In this document: positions 1-9,287 of the stretch, in pieces
Layout: every line of letters starts with the position of its first letter
How positions within the stretch are numbered: position 1 is the first letter of the stretch
From: Kocuria atrinae C3-8
Lineage (GTDB): Bacteria > Actinomycetota > Actinomycetes > Actinomycetales > Micrococcaceae
Length of the DNA: 64,000 bases
NCBI RefSeq assembly: GCF_000286355.1
Contig: NZ_AJXN01000082.1
Location: 1-64,000, forward strand
Reading direction: 5' to 3'
The notes under the pieces: model-generated
What the model was told of the DNA's origin: nothing
The model's database searches: none
Seen by the model: the letters and a program-made list of their open reading frames with translations, nothing else
Made by a program: the position numbers and the translations under genes

Positions 1-2
1 TG

Positions 3-35
3 GAGTACAAGTACGTGGCCGTGCCGCGCAGCTGA
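3..35 (+). CDS. C-terminal end of an upstream gene (partial)
   Basis: An open frame entering from the left edge reads EYKYVAVPRS and stops at TGA 33-35. A strong hairpin follows 12 bases later, which fits the 3' end of a transcribed gene. Ten residues are too few to name the family. Confidence 0.4.
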   Translation, partial: EYKYVAVPRS

Positions 36-47
36 GGCTCGTGCGAT

Positions 48-78
48 GCGGCTCCGGGGCACTGGGCCCCGGAGCCGC
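48..78. terminator. Hairpin terminator
   Basis: Perfect 13-bp inverted repeat (48-60 with 66-78) around a 5-base loop, between the end of the left-edge gene (+) and the end of the GntR gene (-). There is no T-run; a bidirectional terminator for convergent genes is the likely role. Confidence 0.7.
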
Positions 79-150
79 GGCGCAGCGCTGAGTCATGCGT
101 GGATTGGTGGCGCAGCTCCTGTGCGTGGTGAGCGCCTCTGGGGTTGCGAG

Positions 151-813
151 CTACGCGTCCTCGGTGGTCAGGCGCATCACGGCGTCACGCATGTGATCGA
201 GCAGGAGCAGATCCACGCGGGCCTCGTCCGCCGCGCGGATGGCTTCGGTGATCTCCCGGTGCTCGTCCAGGCGGAAACTGTGGGACGCGTACCGGGTTTC
301 GAGCGCGGTCATGCACATGCGCGTTTCCACCATGAGGGTGTCGTGCATTCGAATCAGACGGGGGCTTTCGGACAGCTCCACGAGCAGTTCGTGGAACGCG
401 ACGTCCGCCTCGGTCAACGCGGCAGTGTCTCCGCGTTCGATGGCCGCGGACATCTCGTCGACCTTTTCCAGCAGTCGATCCGCACCGGCCTCGGGGTCGC
501 CCGCGATGACCCGCGCGGCGGCCGCGCGCTCCACGGCGTTCCGAGCGAGATAGAGGTCGCGAACGTCGTCGTCGGTGACCTCGATGACGAACACGCCGCG
601 GTTACGCACGCTGAGCAGGAGACCTTCTTGTGTGAGGCGCTGCATGGCTTCGCGCAGTGGGCCGCGGCTCACGCCCAGGGAGCGGCTCAATTCCATTTCA
701 TTGAGCTGCTGGCCGGGTGCCAGTTCGCCGTCACCGATGGCTCGTCGCAGTTGCCGGGCGATCAGTGACGGTGTGGTTTCTTGCACCACGGGTCGTAGCA
801 GATTGCCGGGCAT
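151..813 (-). CDS. GntR-family (FCD/FadR-type) transcriptional regulator
   Basis: A DNA-binding repressor of about 220 residues. The N-terminal winged helix (SLIARQLRRAI...GDGELAPGQQLNE...LGVSRGPLREAM) is the GntR signature and the all-helical C-terminal part is an FCD ligand domain with the usual D...H...H metal/ligand positions (ADVAFHELL, LDEHREI, LLDHMRDAV). I chose ATG 813, which has GGAGG six bases upstream; the frame continues 28 codons further but that leader looks non-coding. It is divergent from the MHS transporter and shares its intergenic region, which holds a 12-bp palindrome also found before the M24 operon. Probably the local regulator of the ectoine-like locus; the effector is unknown. 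Confidence 0.88.
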   Translation of the reverse strand: MPGNLLRPVVQETTPSLIARQLRRAIGDGELAPGQQLNEMELSRSLGVSRGPLREAMQRLTQEGLLLSVRNRGVFVIEVTDDDVRDLYLARNAVERAAAARVIAGDPEAGADRLLEKVDEMSAAIERGDTAALTEADVAFHELLVELSESPRLIRMHDTLMVETRMCMTALETRYASHSFRLDEHREITEAIRAADEARVDLLLLDHMRDAVMRLTTEDA

Positions 814-886
814 GGCGGCCTCCGGTCCGGGGCAAACACAAGGTTTGCAGGTCAACGTCTTACGTACCGATAAGCCTAGGGGTAGG

Positions 887-898
887 ATTGTCGACAAT
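887..898. promoter_or_regulatory. Operator candidate ATTGTCGACAAT
   Basis: Perfect 12-bp palindrome in the GntR/transporter intergenic region. The same sequence with one substitution (ATTGTCAACAAT), followed in both cases by CAA, occurs at 6312-6323 before the M24 operon. FCD-type GntR proteins commonly bind such short palindromes and repress their own promoter. Confidence 0.7.
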
Positions 899-983
899 CA
901 AACGGTTTGGGCGTCTTTTGCGTCACGGCCGTAGAGCGCCGGTGCGCCATCAGGTGCCCGCTGAATTCACCATGGAGGGTTCC

Positions 984-2375
984 ATGAATTCGCAACACCA
1001 GGCTGATCCGCCGCACGATCCACGCGGCGCCAATACTCCAGACGGAGCCGCCCACCACCCGGAACCGGACGCCCAGACGGTTCGCCGTGCGGTGGCTGCC
1101 TCTGCGATCGGTAACGCCACCGAGTGGTTCGACTACGGCGTGTATGCAGTGTCGGTCGTCTACATCACCCAGAACTTCTTCCCGGGTGAAGCCGGCACCC
1201 TGCTGGCGCTGAGTACGTTCGCCCTGTCCTTCCTGGTCCGCCCCCTGGGTGGTTTGTTCTGGGGCCCGCTCGGTGACCGGTTGGGCCGCAAGAAGATCCT
1301 GGCGCTGACCATCATCCTGATGGCCGGTGCCACGTTCTGTATCGGCATCCTGCCCACTCACGCGACCATCGGCCTGGCGGCCCCCATCCTGTTGGTGCTG
1401 CTGCGTGTGATCCAGGGCTTCTCGACCGGCGGTGAGTACGGCGGTGCGGCCACGTTCATGGCCGAGTACGCCCCGGACAAGAAGCGAGGCTTTCTGGGCA
1501 GCTTCCTGGAGTTCGGCACCCTGGGTGGCTTCGCCCTTGGTTCGCTGATCGTGCTGATGGGCGAGGTCATCCTCGGCAACGAGGCCATGATGGAGTGGGG
1601 CTGGCGCATTCCGTTCCTGCTGGCTGGACCCATGGGTCTGATCGGTCTGTACCTGCGGTCCAAGCTGGCCGACTCGCCCGTGTTCCTTGAGCTGGAAGAG
1701 GCTGGCCACTCGGAGGAATCCGCGGGCATGGCCCTCAAGGAACTCATCACCACGTACTGGCAGCCCATGCTGATCATGGCCGGACTGGTCGTGTCCGTGA
1801 ACGTGGTCAACTACACCCTGCTCAGCTACATGCCCACCTACCTGGAGGGGCAGACGGAGATGTCCGCGCAGACGGTGCTGACCATCATGTTCATCGCGCA
1901 GTTCGCCATGATGCTCGTGATTCCGTTCGCCGGAACGCTGTCCGACAAGTTCGGACGTAAACCCATGTGGTACTTCTCGCTCATCGGCCTGATCGTGATG
2001 TCGATCCCCATGTACATGCTCATGGCCAACGGTTTCTGGTGGGCGCTGCTGGGCTTCGCGGTGCTGGGGCTGCTCTACATCCCGCAGCTGGCCTGCATCT
2101 CGGCCACCTTCCCGGCGATGTTCCCCACGCAGGTCCGCTACGCAGGCTTCGCGATCACCTACAACGTGTCCACCGCGATCTTCGGTGGCACGGCACCACT
2201 GGTCAACGAGGCGCTGATCGAGTCCACCGGTAACCCGCTGATCCCCGCCTTCTACATGATGGGCGCGTGTGTGATCGGTTTGATCGCCGCCAAGTTCATG
2301 AAGGAGACCGTGGGCGCGTCGCTGCGCGGCACGGAGATCCCGGAGACGGGCAAGATGCCCGTGGTCAACAGGTAA
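984..2375 (+). CDS. MHS-family MFS transporter (ProP-like), candidate ectoine uptake
   Basis: A 463-residue secondary transporter of the metabolite:H+ symporter branch of the major facilitator superfamily. Family marks are ATEWFDYGVYA in the first membrane segment, GDRLGRKK in the first cytoplasmic loop, TGGEYGGAATFMAEYAP and the second-half GTLSDKFGRKPM loop; about 12 membrane segments are visible. Start ATG 984 has GGAGG at 974-978; the frame runs further upstream but without a ribosome site. ProP of this family carries proline, betaine and ectoine. Lying beside a probable ectoine-degradation operon and divergent from its regulator, it may take up ectoine; that substrate is inference. Confidence 0.88.
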   Translation: MNSQHQADPPHDPRGANTPDGAAHHPEPDAQTVRRAVAASAIGNATEWFDYGVYAVSVVYITQNFFPGEAGTLLALSTFALSFLVRPLGGLFWGPLGDRLGRKKILALTIILMAGATFCIGILPTHATIGLAAPILLVLLRVIQGFSTGGEYGGAATFMAEYAPDKKRGFLGSFLEFGTLGGFALGSLIVLMGEVILGNEAMMEWGWRIPFLLAGPMGLIGLYLRSKLADSPVFLELEEAGHSEESAGMALKELITTYWQPMLIMAGLVVSVNVVNYTLLSYMPTYLEGQTEMSAQTVLTIMFIAQFAMMLVIPFAGTLSDKFGRKPMWYFSLIGLIVMSIPMYMLMANGFWWALLGFAVLGLLYIPQLACISATFPAMFPTQVRYAGFAITYNVSTAIFGGTAPLVNEALIESTGNPLIPAFYMMGACVIGLIAAKFMKETVGASLRGTEIPETGKMPVVNR

Positions 2376-2392
2376 GCGCTCTCGCGGAGAAA

Positions 2393-3606
2393 TCAGCGCG
2401 ACAGCAATCGCAACGCGGCCAGGGTGTATGCCCTGGCCGCTTGCGTTAACTCGCGAACGCTCACGGACTCATCCACCTGATGGGCCTGGTCATTGAGCCC
2501 GCCGGGGCCCATGACCACGGTGGGTACCCCGTGGTCGCGGGCGATGAATCCGCCGTCACACGCGGCCGTCCAGCCGCCGATCGATGCCGCACCGCCCACG
2601 TCCGCGACCGCTCCGTGCACGGTGCTGACCAGCACATGATCCTGATCAGTGCGGAAGCCAGGCATGGACATGGTGATCTCGATGTCCATGGAAATCCCGT
2701 CGCCGGTGATTCCGGCCTGGTCCACGGCGGTGCGGAGTTCGGAGACGATCTGCTCCGGGTCCTCACCCGGCATGAGTCGCCGGTCCAGCCACACGTGGCA
2801 CGACGGCGCCACCATGGACGTGGCCCGGCCACCCTCGATCTTGCCCACGTTCCAGGTGGGGGATCCCAGTAGCGGATCCAGCTCGCGGATGTGCTTCTCG
2901 TGGTCCTGCTTGATCAGCGTGAGGAGGGCCGCGGCGGCGTCGATCGCGTTGCGTCCGTCTGCCGGCCGCCCTGAATGGGCGGGGACGCCGGTGATCTCAA
3001 CCTCGAGGTAAGAATCCCCGCGGCACGCAATCACGGTCTGCAAATCGGTTGGTTCGGCCACGATGCAGCCGCGGAATTCACGTCCCAGCCCGCGCGCGGT
3101 GAGGTGACGAATTCCGAGGCCCAGATCCTCCTCATCCACGGTGGACGACAACCGCACCGGTCCGGAGAGTTTCGCACCCGAACGGCGCAGCGCATCCATC
3201 GCGACGAGTACCGCAGCCAGCCCGCCCTTCATGTCCGTGGCGCCGCGGCCGTACAGCCGATCGCCCTCGACCTCCGCGTTGTAGGGCTGCCGCGTCCACC
3301 CGGGCCCGGCGGGCACCACGTCGGAGTGGCCCAAGAACAACAACCCCGGCCCATCTGCACGGGGCCGCCCACGGGCAGGTCCACGTCCACATTAGGTCGC
3401 CCAGGGGCGACGACGTCGCTGCGGGCCAGTAACCCTCGCTCCTCGGCTGCCCGCTCCAAGGCTTGGGCGGTCGGTTCCTCACTGCCCCCGGGATTCTCAC
3501 CGGCGGTGTTCACCAGGGTGCACGTGAGCGCGACCAGCTCATCGGGGTCGATGAGATCGAGCACGGCCCGTTCCTGTGGGGTGCACTGAACATCGTCACT
3601 GGTCAT
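2393..3606 (-). CDS. M20-family deacylase/peptidase (ArgE/DapE-like), frameshifted
   Basis: Zinc amidohydrolase of about 404 residues once one lost base is restored in the G run at 3361-3364. M20 motifs are present: metal-binding GHSDVVPAG, GRGATDMKGG with the bridging Asp, the DEE catalytic/metal pair, and the lid domain with GVPAHSGRP. The first 82 residues (starting MTSDDVQCTPQ) are in one frame and the rest in another. Start ATG 3606 has GGAGAT upstream. Last gene of an operon led by the ectoine hydrolase-like protein. It could remove acetate from N-acetyl-diaminobutyrate, the job of DoeB/EutE in known ectoine loci, although DoeB belongs to another fold. It lacks the features of allantoate amidohydrolase. 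Confidence 0.8.
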
Positions 3607-3731
3607 GAGGATCTCCGTTCATGTGTGGTGCCTGTTCAGGGCCGCTGATTCTCGGTCCTGCGGATCCTTGGTTCCGTGCGCGCTCGGCCCCGGTCACGGC
3701 GGCGGTTTGCCTGTGAGCGGTCGGGTCAGGT

Positions 3732-5015
3732 TTACCCGTCGACCTCTTGGCGGGCGATGTCGAGAGCTCGAGCGAGTCGCTGCAAGCCTTCTTCCGTGCG
3801 TTCCGGGGTGCTCGAGGCAAAGCACAAGCGGAACGCGTCCTCGAACTGACCCGAAGGCGACAGCGCCGGACCGGGGATGAACGCAACGCCCTCGGCCAAC
3901 GCAATCTCGAACAAGCGCGAGGAGGACACCCGAACGTCGTCGCCCTGGAGGGTGACCCACAGGAAGAAGCCGCCGTCGGGATCGGTGGTGCGCACGCGAT
4001 CGCCCAGGTGCCTGGCGATGGATGCGTCCATGGCTTCCTTGCGGCGCTTGTACTCGGTGCGCAGGCCGGCCAGGTGCTCGCCGTAGCCACCGCGCGCGAT
4101 GTAGGCGTTGATGATGTGCTGGGCCGGGACGTTGGCGCACGTGTCCATGGCCTGCTTGCCGGCGATCAGCAAATTGCGCAGGCGGGGATCCGCGTTGATC
4201 CAGCCCACGCGCAGGCCCGGGGCCAGGACCTTGGAGAAGGTCCGCACCGAGAAGACCAAGGGGTCATCCGGCTGATCTCTCGGAAGCCGGGAACGGGATC
4301 GCCGGAGAAGCGCAGGCGCCGTACGGATCGTCGTCGAGGATCATGGCGCCCCATTGGTGCGCGAGGTTCAGCAAGCGGCGTCGTCGATCCTCGCTCAGGG
4401 TGGTGCCGGACGGGTTCTGGAAGTTGGGGATCGTGTAGATCATGCGGGGCGTGCGGCCAGTCTCCGCGACCAGGGTCTCGAGCGCGTCGATGTCCATGCC
4501 GTTGTTATCAACGGGGACTTCCAACACGTCTGCGCCGTAGCTCAGCGCGGTGCCGGAGCCGTTGGTGTAGGTGGGGCTCTCCACGACCACCAGGTCACCG
4601 GGATCCGTGAACAGTTTGAACGCCAGGTCCAGGCCCTGCATGCCACCGGAGGTGATCACGATGCGCTCGGGGTCGGTGGATCCACTCGAGAACTGCTCGG
4701 TGACCGTGGTGATCAGCTCCGGTTCTCCCTCGGTGGCACCGTAGGTGAAGCTCGCGTCCGTGAGCACCTCGCCAGCGATCTGCCGGAACTCTTCCGTGGG
4801 AATCACTTCCGCGGCGGGCGCGCCCATCGCGAAGCGCACAATGTCGTGGGTCTGGGCCGCCAGCAGGGAGGTTGAGGAGTCGATGACAGACCCCACGAGC
4901 CGTCGGCGCGGGAGGCCAGGGGGAACAAGCCCTCGGACGCCGGGCCCGAGATACCCGCGGTGGGGTTGGGATCCAAGGAACGGACGGTGGTGATGTGTGG
5001 CGTGGTGCTGGTCAT
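3732..5015 (-). CDS. PLP-dependent aminotransferase, class I/II (LysN/MocR-like domain), frameshifted
   Basis: A fold-type I aminotransferase of about 428 residues, split into four pieces by three single-base losses (near 4891-4894, 4315 and 4270). Reassembled, it shows the PLP pocket: GGMQGLDLAF, YTIPNFQNPSG, DDDPYGALRF and the Schiff-base lysine in RTFSKVLAPGLRVGW. It has no N-terminal HTH, so it is an enzyme rather than a MocR regulator. Start ATG 5015 has AGGAAG upstream and lies 4 bases after the M24 gene stop, so the two are co-translated. In the proposed pathway it would transaminate 2,4-diaminobutyrate to aspartate semialdehyde; 2-aminoadipate-type or other amino acid activity is also possible. 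Confidence 0.82.
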
Positions 5016-5019
5016 GAGC

Positions 5020-6285
5020 TCACTTCCTGATGATCTGGCGGGGGAAGGATGTGAACGTTTCCACCCCCGTGCTGGTCACTCGGATGGTCTCCGAAACTTC
5101 GTAGCCGTACCCCGTCATCCACATGCCGCAGATGAGGTGGAAGGTCATGTTTTCTTCGAGGATGGTCTCGTCCTCGGAGCGAATGCTGATGGTCCGTTCG
5201 CCCCAGTCGGGCGGGTAACCGATGCCGACCGAGTAGCCCAGGCGGCTGTGTTTCTCGAGCCCGTAAGCGGCCAGTTTCCAGTTCCAGGCACTGGCCAGTT
5301 CGCGGACGGGCACCCCCGGGGCGATGGCGTCCAAGACGGCCTGCAAACCTGCGGCCACTGCATCTTCCAGCCGCAGCATCTCAGCACTGGGTTCGCCCAG
5401 GGTCACGGTGCGGGCCAGGGGTACGTGGTAGCGCCGATGGACGCCGCTCAACTCGACCACCACGGCGTCGCCGGATTTCAAGATCCTGTCCGACCACGTC
5501 AGGTGAGGTGTGTCTGCGGAGGCGCCGGTGGGCATCATAGGAACGATCGCCGGGAAGTCACCCCAGGCGTCGTCGTCGCCCTCAGCCTGCGCCGCGGCGA
5601 TTCGGGCGGCCACTGTGTTCTGGGGGACGCCGGGCTCGATGGCATCGATCGCTGCTTGCATGGCCGCGGTGGTTACCCTCGCTGCGAGACGCATGTAGTA
5701 GATCTCGGCCTCCGACTTCACGGAGCGTACCCAGTTGACCAGCTCGAAGCAGTCGACCAGGAGCCATTCGGGGAGGGCGTTGATCAGGGAGCGATAGCCC
5801 TTGGGGGAGAAGAAGTGCGCGTCCATTTCCAAACCCACGCAGCCGTGGGCGGCCGGGGCGACCTGACCGCGCCGTCGTAGGGCGAAGGCCACCCAGTCGA
5901 AGGGGTGCAGGTGCGGGCGCTGAACGTAGCGTTCCGGGTAGCCGATGATTTGATGAGGAGGCAGCCACGAGGTGCGGAACGCTCCCTGGGCATCCATTTC
6001 GCGCAGGAACAGCAGGATATCTCCCTCGGCGGGAACGAACAGCATCTGCGGAACGTAGAACGACCAGGCGTCGTAGCCGGTCAGGTAGAAGAGATTGGCC
6101 GGATCCGTCACGATCAGCGCGGACAGTCCCTGCTGTGCCATCTTCTCGCGGACACACCGCAACCGTTGCTCGTACTCCAGGGCCGTGAAGAGCGGCGAAC
6201 GGACATCCGCAGGGTCTGGCACGGCCTCCGTTGCGGGGGCCGGATCGGGGGAGGGATAACCCTCAGACACGTCCCATGTGCTCAT
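5020..6285 (-). CDS. doeA: M24-family ectoine hydrolase-like protein (DoeA/EutD type)
   Basis: A 421-residue creatinase-fold hydrolase with no break. The N-terminal creatinase domain has NLFYLTGYDAWSFYVPQ and the C-terminal pita-bread domain has GYSVGIGYPPDWGERT, MTFHLICGMWMTGYGYEVSE and FPRQIIRK. From memory these match ectoine hydrolase rather than prolidase or creatinase. That enzyme opens ectoine to N-acetyl-2,4-diaminobutyrate. First gene of the three-gene operon. A TTGACA/AATCAT promoter pair with a 17-base spacer (minus strand, 6314-6319 and 6291-6296) puts the transcript start near the ATG, so the mRNA may be leaderless. The operator at 6312 overlaps the -35 box. Confidence 0.82.
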   Translation of the reverse strand: MSTWDVSEGYPSPDPAPATEAVPDPADVRSPLFTALEYEQRLRCVREKMAQQGLSALIVTDPANLFYLTGYDAWSFYVPQMLFVPAEGDILLFLREMDAQGAFRTSWLPPHQIIGYPERYVQRPHLHPFDWVAFALRRRGQVAPAAHGCVGLEMDAHFFSPKGYRSLINALPEWLLVDCFELVNWVRSVKSEAEIYYMRLAARVTTAAMQAAIDAIEPGVPQNTVAARIAAAQAEGDDDAWGDFPAIVPMMPTGASADTPHLTWSDRILKSGDAVVVELSGVHRRYHVPLARTVTLGEPSAEMLRLEDAVAAGLQAVLDAIAPGVPVRELASAWNWKLAAYGLEKHSRLGYSVGIGYPPDWGERTISIRSEDETILEENMTFHLICGMWMTGYGYEVSETIRVTSTGVETFTSFPRQIIRK

Positions 6286-6290
6286 GGTTC

Positions 6291-6319
6291 ATGATTGAAG
6301 GAAATCCGCCTATTGTCAA
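6291..6319 (-). promoter_or_regulatory. Promoter of the M24 operon
   Basis: Read on the minus strand: TTGACA at 6319-6314, 17-base spacer, AATCAT at 6296-6291, then ATG at 6285. The spacing predicts a start site at or beside the initiation codon. No Shine-Dalgarno sequence is evident, consistent with a leaderless mRNA. Confidence 0.55.
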
Positions 6320-6323
6320 CAAT
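6312..6323. promoter_or_regulatory. Operator candidate ATTGTCAACAAT
   Basis: A 12-bp near-perfect palindrome that contains the -35 box of the M24 operon promoter. It matches the palindrome at 887-898 in 11 of 12 positions and shares its CAA extension, so one regulator (the GntR/FCD protein) probably binds both. Confidence 0.68.
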
Positions 6324-6478
6324 CAAGCGATCCAGGGAAAAGGCGGGGCAGGATGGCCGGGCGGGAGCCTCATGTGAGGGAACGACAGTCGCGAAGTCTC
6401 AGGGGAGGGAAATGCAGATAGTGGGCACCTTTTCTACATCTTCATCACATGAGGCCGCCGTGCTGCAGGTTCCTCACA

Positions 6479-7307
6479 TCAGGACACCAAGATCGACGCC
6501 GCCAAATCAGCGGGGATTTCCACGGCCTCCGTGCCGTCCGAGCGGCGCAGCGTGACAGGTCCGGGGTGAGCCGAGTGGGCATCCGCATCGGCGGGGGCTG
6601 AGCTGCTGACCACCACGGTGCACCCGGCATGAGCCCGCGTCGTAGAGGGAGCGCAGCAACTCCGCGTGGGTCTGAACAGACTCCGAGATCAGCTCCAAGG
6701 TGTATTCGCGCTCGCCGTTGGAGTGGGGTGCACCAGCTTCGGCAGCATCCGCGCCAGTTCCAGCACCCGTGCCAGCGCCACCGGGCCGAACCGAATCAGC
6801 ACCAGCAGTATCCGCCTCGGCACCACCAGAAGCAGCACCCGCCTGCGCCACCGCATCCAACAGCGAGACACCCTCGGGGTTCTGCGTGAATGCCCCGTGG
6901 ATCGGGGTGCCGTAGGGGGAGGTGGTTGGCGAGGATAGAAGCTTCTCGAGCAGCACTTCCACCCGATCACTCATGACGTGCTCCCAGCGGCAGGCTTCTT
7001 CGTGTACGTAGGGCAGCTCCAGCCCGATGACGTCCGCCAACAAGCGCTCGGCCAAGCGGTGCTTGCGCATCACGGAGGTGGCCTGCTCGCGCCCTTCCGG
7101 GGTCAGGGACACCGTGCGGGTGCGGATGTCACCCTCGGAGAGCACCATGAGCCCCTTGCGGCACAGTCTTTGGACGGTTTCGGACACGGTGGGGCCGGTG
7201 TGGCCCAGGCGCTCCACAATGCGGGCGCGCAGGGCTGGGATGCCCTCTTCTTCGAGCTCCAGCACGGTGCGCAGGTACATCTCGGTGGTATCGATCAAAT
7301 CTGTCAT
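6479..7307 (-). CDS. DtxR/MntR-family metal-dependent repressor, frameshifted near its C-terminus
   Basis: Iron- or manganese-dependent repressor. The N-terminal winged helix ([37 protein letters not shown]) is followed by the metal-binding dimerisation domain with [28 protein letters not shown] and the SP..P-G-P-like segment. A stretch of about 50 residues, rich in Gly and Ala ([18 protein letters not shown]), separates this from the C-terminal SH3/FeoA-like domain. Two lost bases (near 6634 and 6617) push the end out of frame; corrected, the protein ends [13 protein letters not shown] at 6479. It probably controls metal uptake genes elsewhere. It shows no operon with either neighbour. Confidence 0.85.
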
Positions 7308-7353
7308 GGTGCGCTCCTAGCTGCGGAACCGTTCCTTCCCGTATCCGAACCTG

Positions 7354-7401
7354 TCAGGCGGGCCAACCCGGGCGGGCCACCTCAGGCGGGCCAACCCGGG
7401 C
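7354..7401. repeat. Two 20-bp direct repeats rich in CCCGGG
   Basis: TCAGGCGGGCCAACCCGGGC occurs at 7354-7373 and again at 7382-7401, a 28-bp period. Further CCCGGGC copies lie in the hairpin at 7431-7466, giving four in about 110 bp. They lie upstream of the DtxR gene start; function unknown. Confidence 0.7.
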
Positions 7402-7430
7402 AAGTCATACGTGAAAAATATCAATAGTGT

Positions 7431-7466
7431 GCCCGGGCTTCACAGTATGAACCGTGAAACCCGGGC
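7431..7466 (-). terminator. Hairpin downstream of allantoinase
   Basis: Inverted repeat GCCCGGGCTTCAC / GTGAAACCCGGGC (7431-7443 with 7454-7466, one mismatch) lies about 40 bp past the allB stop on the minus strand. Probable terminator of the hyi-to-allB operon; no T-run. Confidence 0.55.
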
Positions 7467-7507
7467 AAGCCACTCATAGGCCACTACCAGCCCCTACCGA
7501 GTGTGAA

Positions 7508-9236
7508 TCACACCTGGCCGCGGTTGAGCAGCCGACCCGAGGGCTTCTTGTAGTCGACTTCCTTGCCGCCCACAAAGGTCTTGCGGACCTTACCGGAGAG
7601 CACCTTGCCTGGTACGGGGTGATGGGGTTTTTGTGGTTGAGGGACTTGGCGTCCACCACAAAGCTCTCGTCCTGCGCGAAGACGGCCATATCGGCGTCGT
7701 AGCCCAGGGACAGGCGACCCTTGGAGCGCAGGCCCACGCGCTCGGCCGGGCGAGTGGACATCCACTGGAGAACCTTGTCCAGGCCCACGCCGCGGCGTCG
7801 TGCTTCGGTCCAGATCAGGGACAGACCCAGCTGCAGCGACGAAACGCCGCCCCATGCCACGCCGAAGTCACCGTTGCCCAGGTTCTTCAGGTCCAGGGTC
7901 GACGGCGAGTGGTCCGAGACGATGAAGTCAATGGTCCCGTCCAGCAAGCCCTCCCACAGCTTCTCCCGGTTGGAGACCTCGCGCACCGGCGGGCAGCACT
8001 TGAATGCGGTGGCGCCGTTGGGGATCTCCTCGGAGAGCAGGGTCAGGTAGTGCGGGCAGGTCTCCACGGTGATATCCAGGCCGTCGCGCTTGGCGGAGGC
8101 GATCATGGGCAGCGCATCCGAGGAGGACAGGTGCAGGACGTGCGAGCGCGCCTCGGTCCAGCGGGTGCGCTCGATGACCTCGGCGATGGCGATGTTCTCG
8201 GCACCGCGCGGGCGGGACTTGAGGAAGTGCTCGTACACGTCACCGTTGGGCTGCGGAGCCTTGTCGATGGTGCGCGAATCCTCAGCGTGCACGATCAGCA
8301 GCGAGTCGAAGGTCTTGACCTCGGCTAGCGCCTCTTCCATCTCGTCCGCTTCAAGGTGCGGGAACTCGTCCACGCCGGAGTGGAGCAGGAAGCACTTGAA
8401 GCCGAACACGCCGTCGTCGTGCAGCGGACGCAGGTCCTCCTTGTTACCGGGGATCGCACCGCCCCAGAATCCGACGTCCACAAAGGCGTTCTGCTGGGCG
8501 AACAGGCGCTTGTACTCCAGCGCGGCAACGTTCACGGTGGCGGGCACGGAGTTCAGCGGCATGTCCACGATGGTGGTCACGCCACCGGCCGCCGCGGCGC
8601 GGGTTGCTGAACCGAAGCCTCCCACTCGGTACGGCCGGGCTCGTTGACGTGGACGTGGGTGTCCACGAGGCCGGGGATCAGGGTCTCGTCATCTGCCAGC
8701 TCCACAACCTTGGCGCCCTCGAGGTTCGCGCCGAGCGGTTCGATCGCCACGATCTTGCCGTCCTTGACGCCGATCTCACGCGGCGAGAAGTGATCGCCGC
8801 ACGAAACCTGCTTGCCGCGCACCACCAGGTCGAACTTCCCGGCGTGCTGACCGGTGATGCGGGCCTCGGTGGGCTCGTCAGATTCCTTGAGCTTGTTCTC
8901 CGACTTGTACGCGCGGATCAGTTCGCGCACGCGCTCGGCACTGTTGACCTCGTTGGCGAGCTTGATCTGCTCGGCGCGAGCGGACTCGACCTCTTCGCGG
9001 CGGTCCTCGGTCACGGCCAGCTGCGAGTTCTCCTGGGCCACGTCCTGCGGGGATTCGTTGACCTCGGGGTTCGACGCCGCCTCGGCCACCTTGGCCTTCA
9101 CACTGTCCGTGGCGCGCTCCTCGTTGACCTGCGGGTCCGTGGTGCGCTGGTTCTTGTCCTCAGCGGGCTGGTTGTTCTTGGCGTTGCCGGTGTTCTTACC
9201 GGAGTCTTTGTTGCCCTGTTGAGGGGTTGCGTTCAT
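7508..9236 (-). CDS. allB: Allantoinase with a long N-terminal extension, frameshifted
   Basis: Cyclic amidohydrolase converting (S)-allantoin to allantoate. The metallo-hydrolase core shows [23 protein letters not shown], the carboxylated-lysine region FGFKCFLLHSGVDEF, HAEDSRTID, VETCPHYL and DFIVSDHSPS. Two lost bases (8618 and 7608) split it; restored, it ends KKPSGRLLNRGQV at 7508 and is about 576 residues. Usual allantoinases are about 450, and the surplus is a charged N-terminal region of about 135 residues rich in Glu, Lys, Gln and Asn before the beta-sandwich start (FDLVVRGKQV). Last gene of the hyi-garR-gcl-glxK-allB operon. Confidence 0.9.
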
Positions 9237-9287
9237 GACGGGGAGTTCCTTTCGGAGGTGTGCGGGAGCGGTGACGGCGCGGGCCGT

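Noticed and set aside
2393-3606. M20 protein as the missing allantoate amidohydrolase
   Set aside because: Its motifs (GHSDVVPAG, GRGATDMKGG) are ArgE/DapE-like, and it sits in the M24 operon with a different operator.
3732-5015. MocR-type (EnuR-like) regulator
   Set aside because: The aminotransferase domain has no N-terminal winged helix; residues 1-45 are a short disordered lead.
6330-6478. Additional small gene between the M24 operon and the DtxR gene
   Set aside because: Short frames exist but have no ribosome site, and they overlap the operator or the corrected DtxR 3' end.
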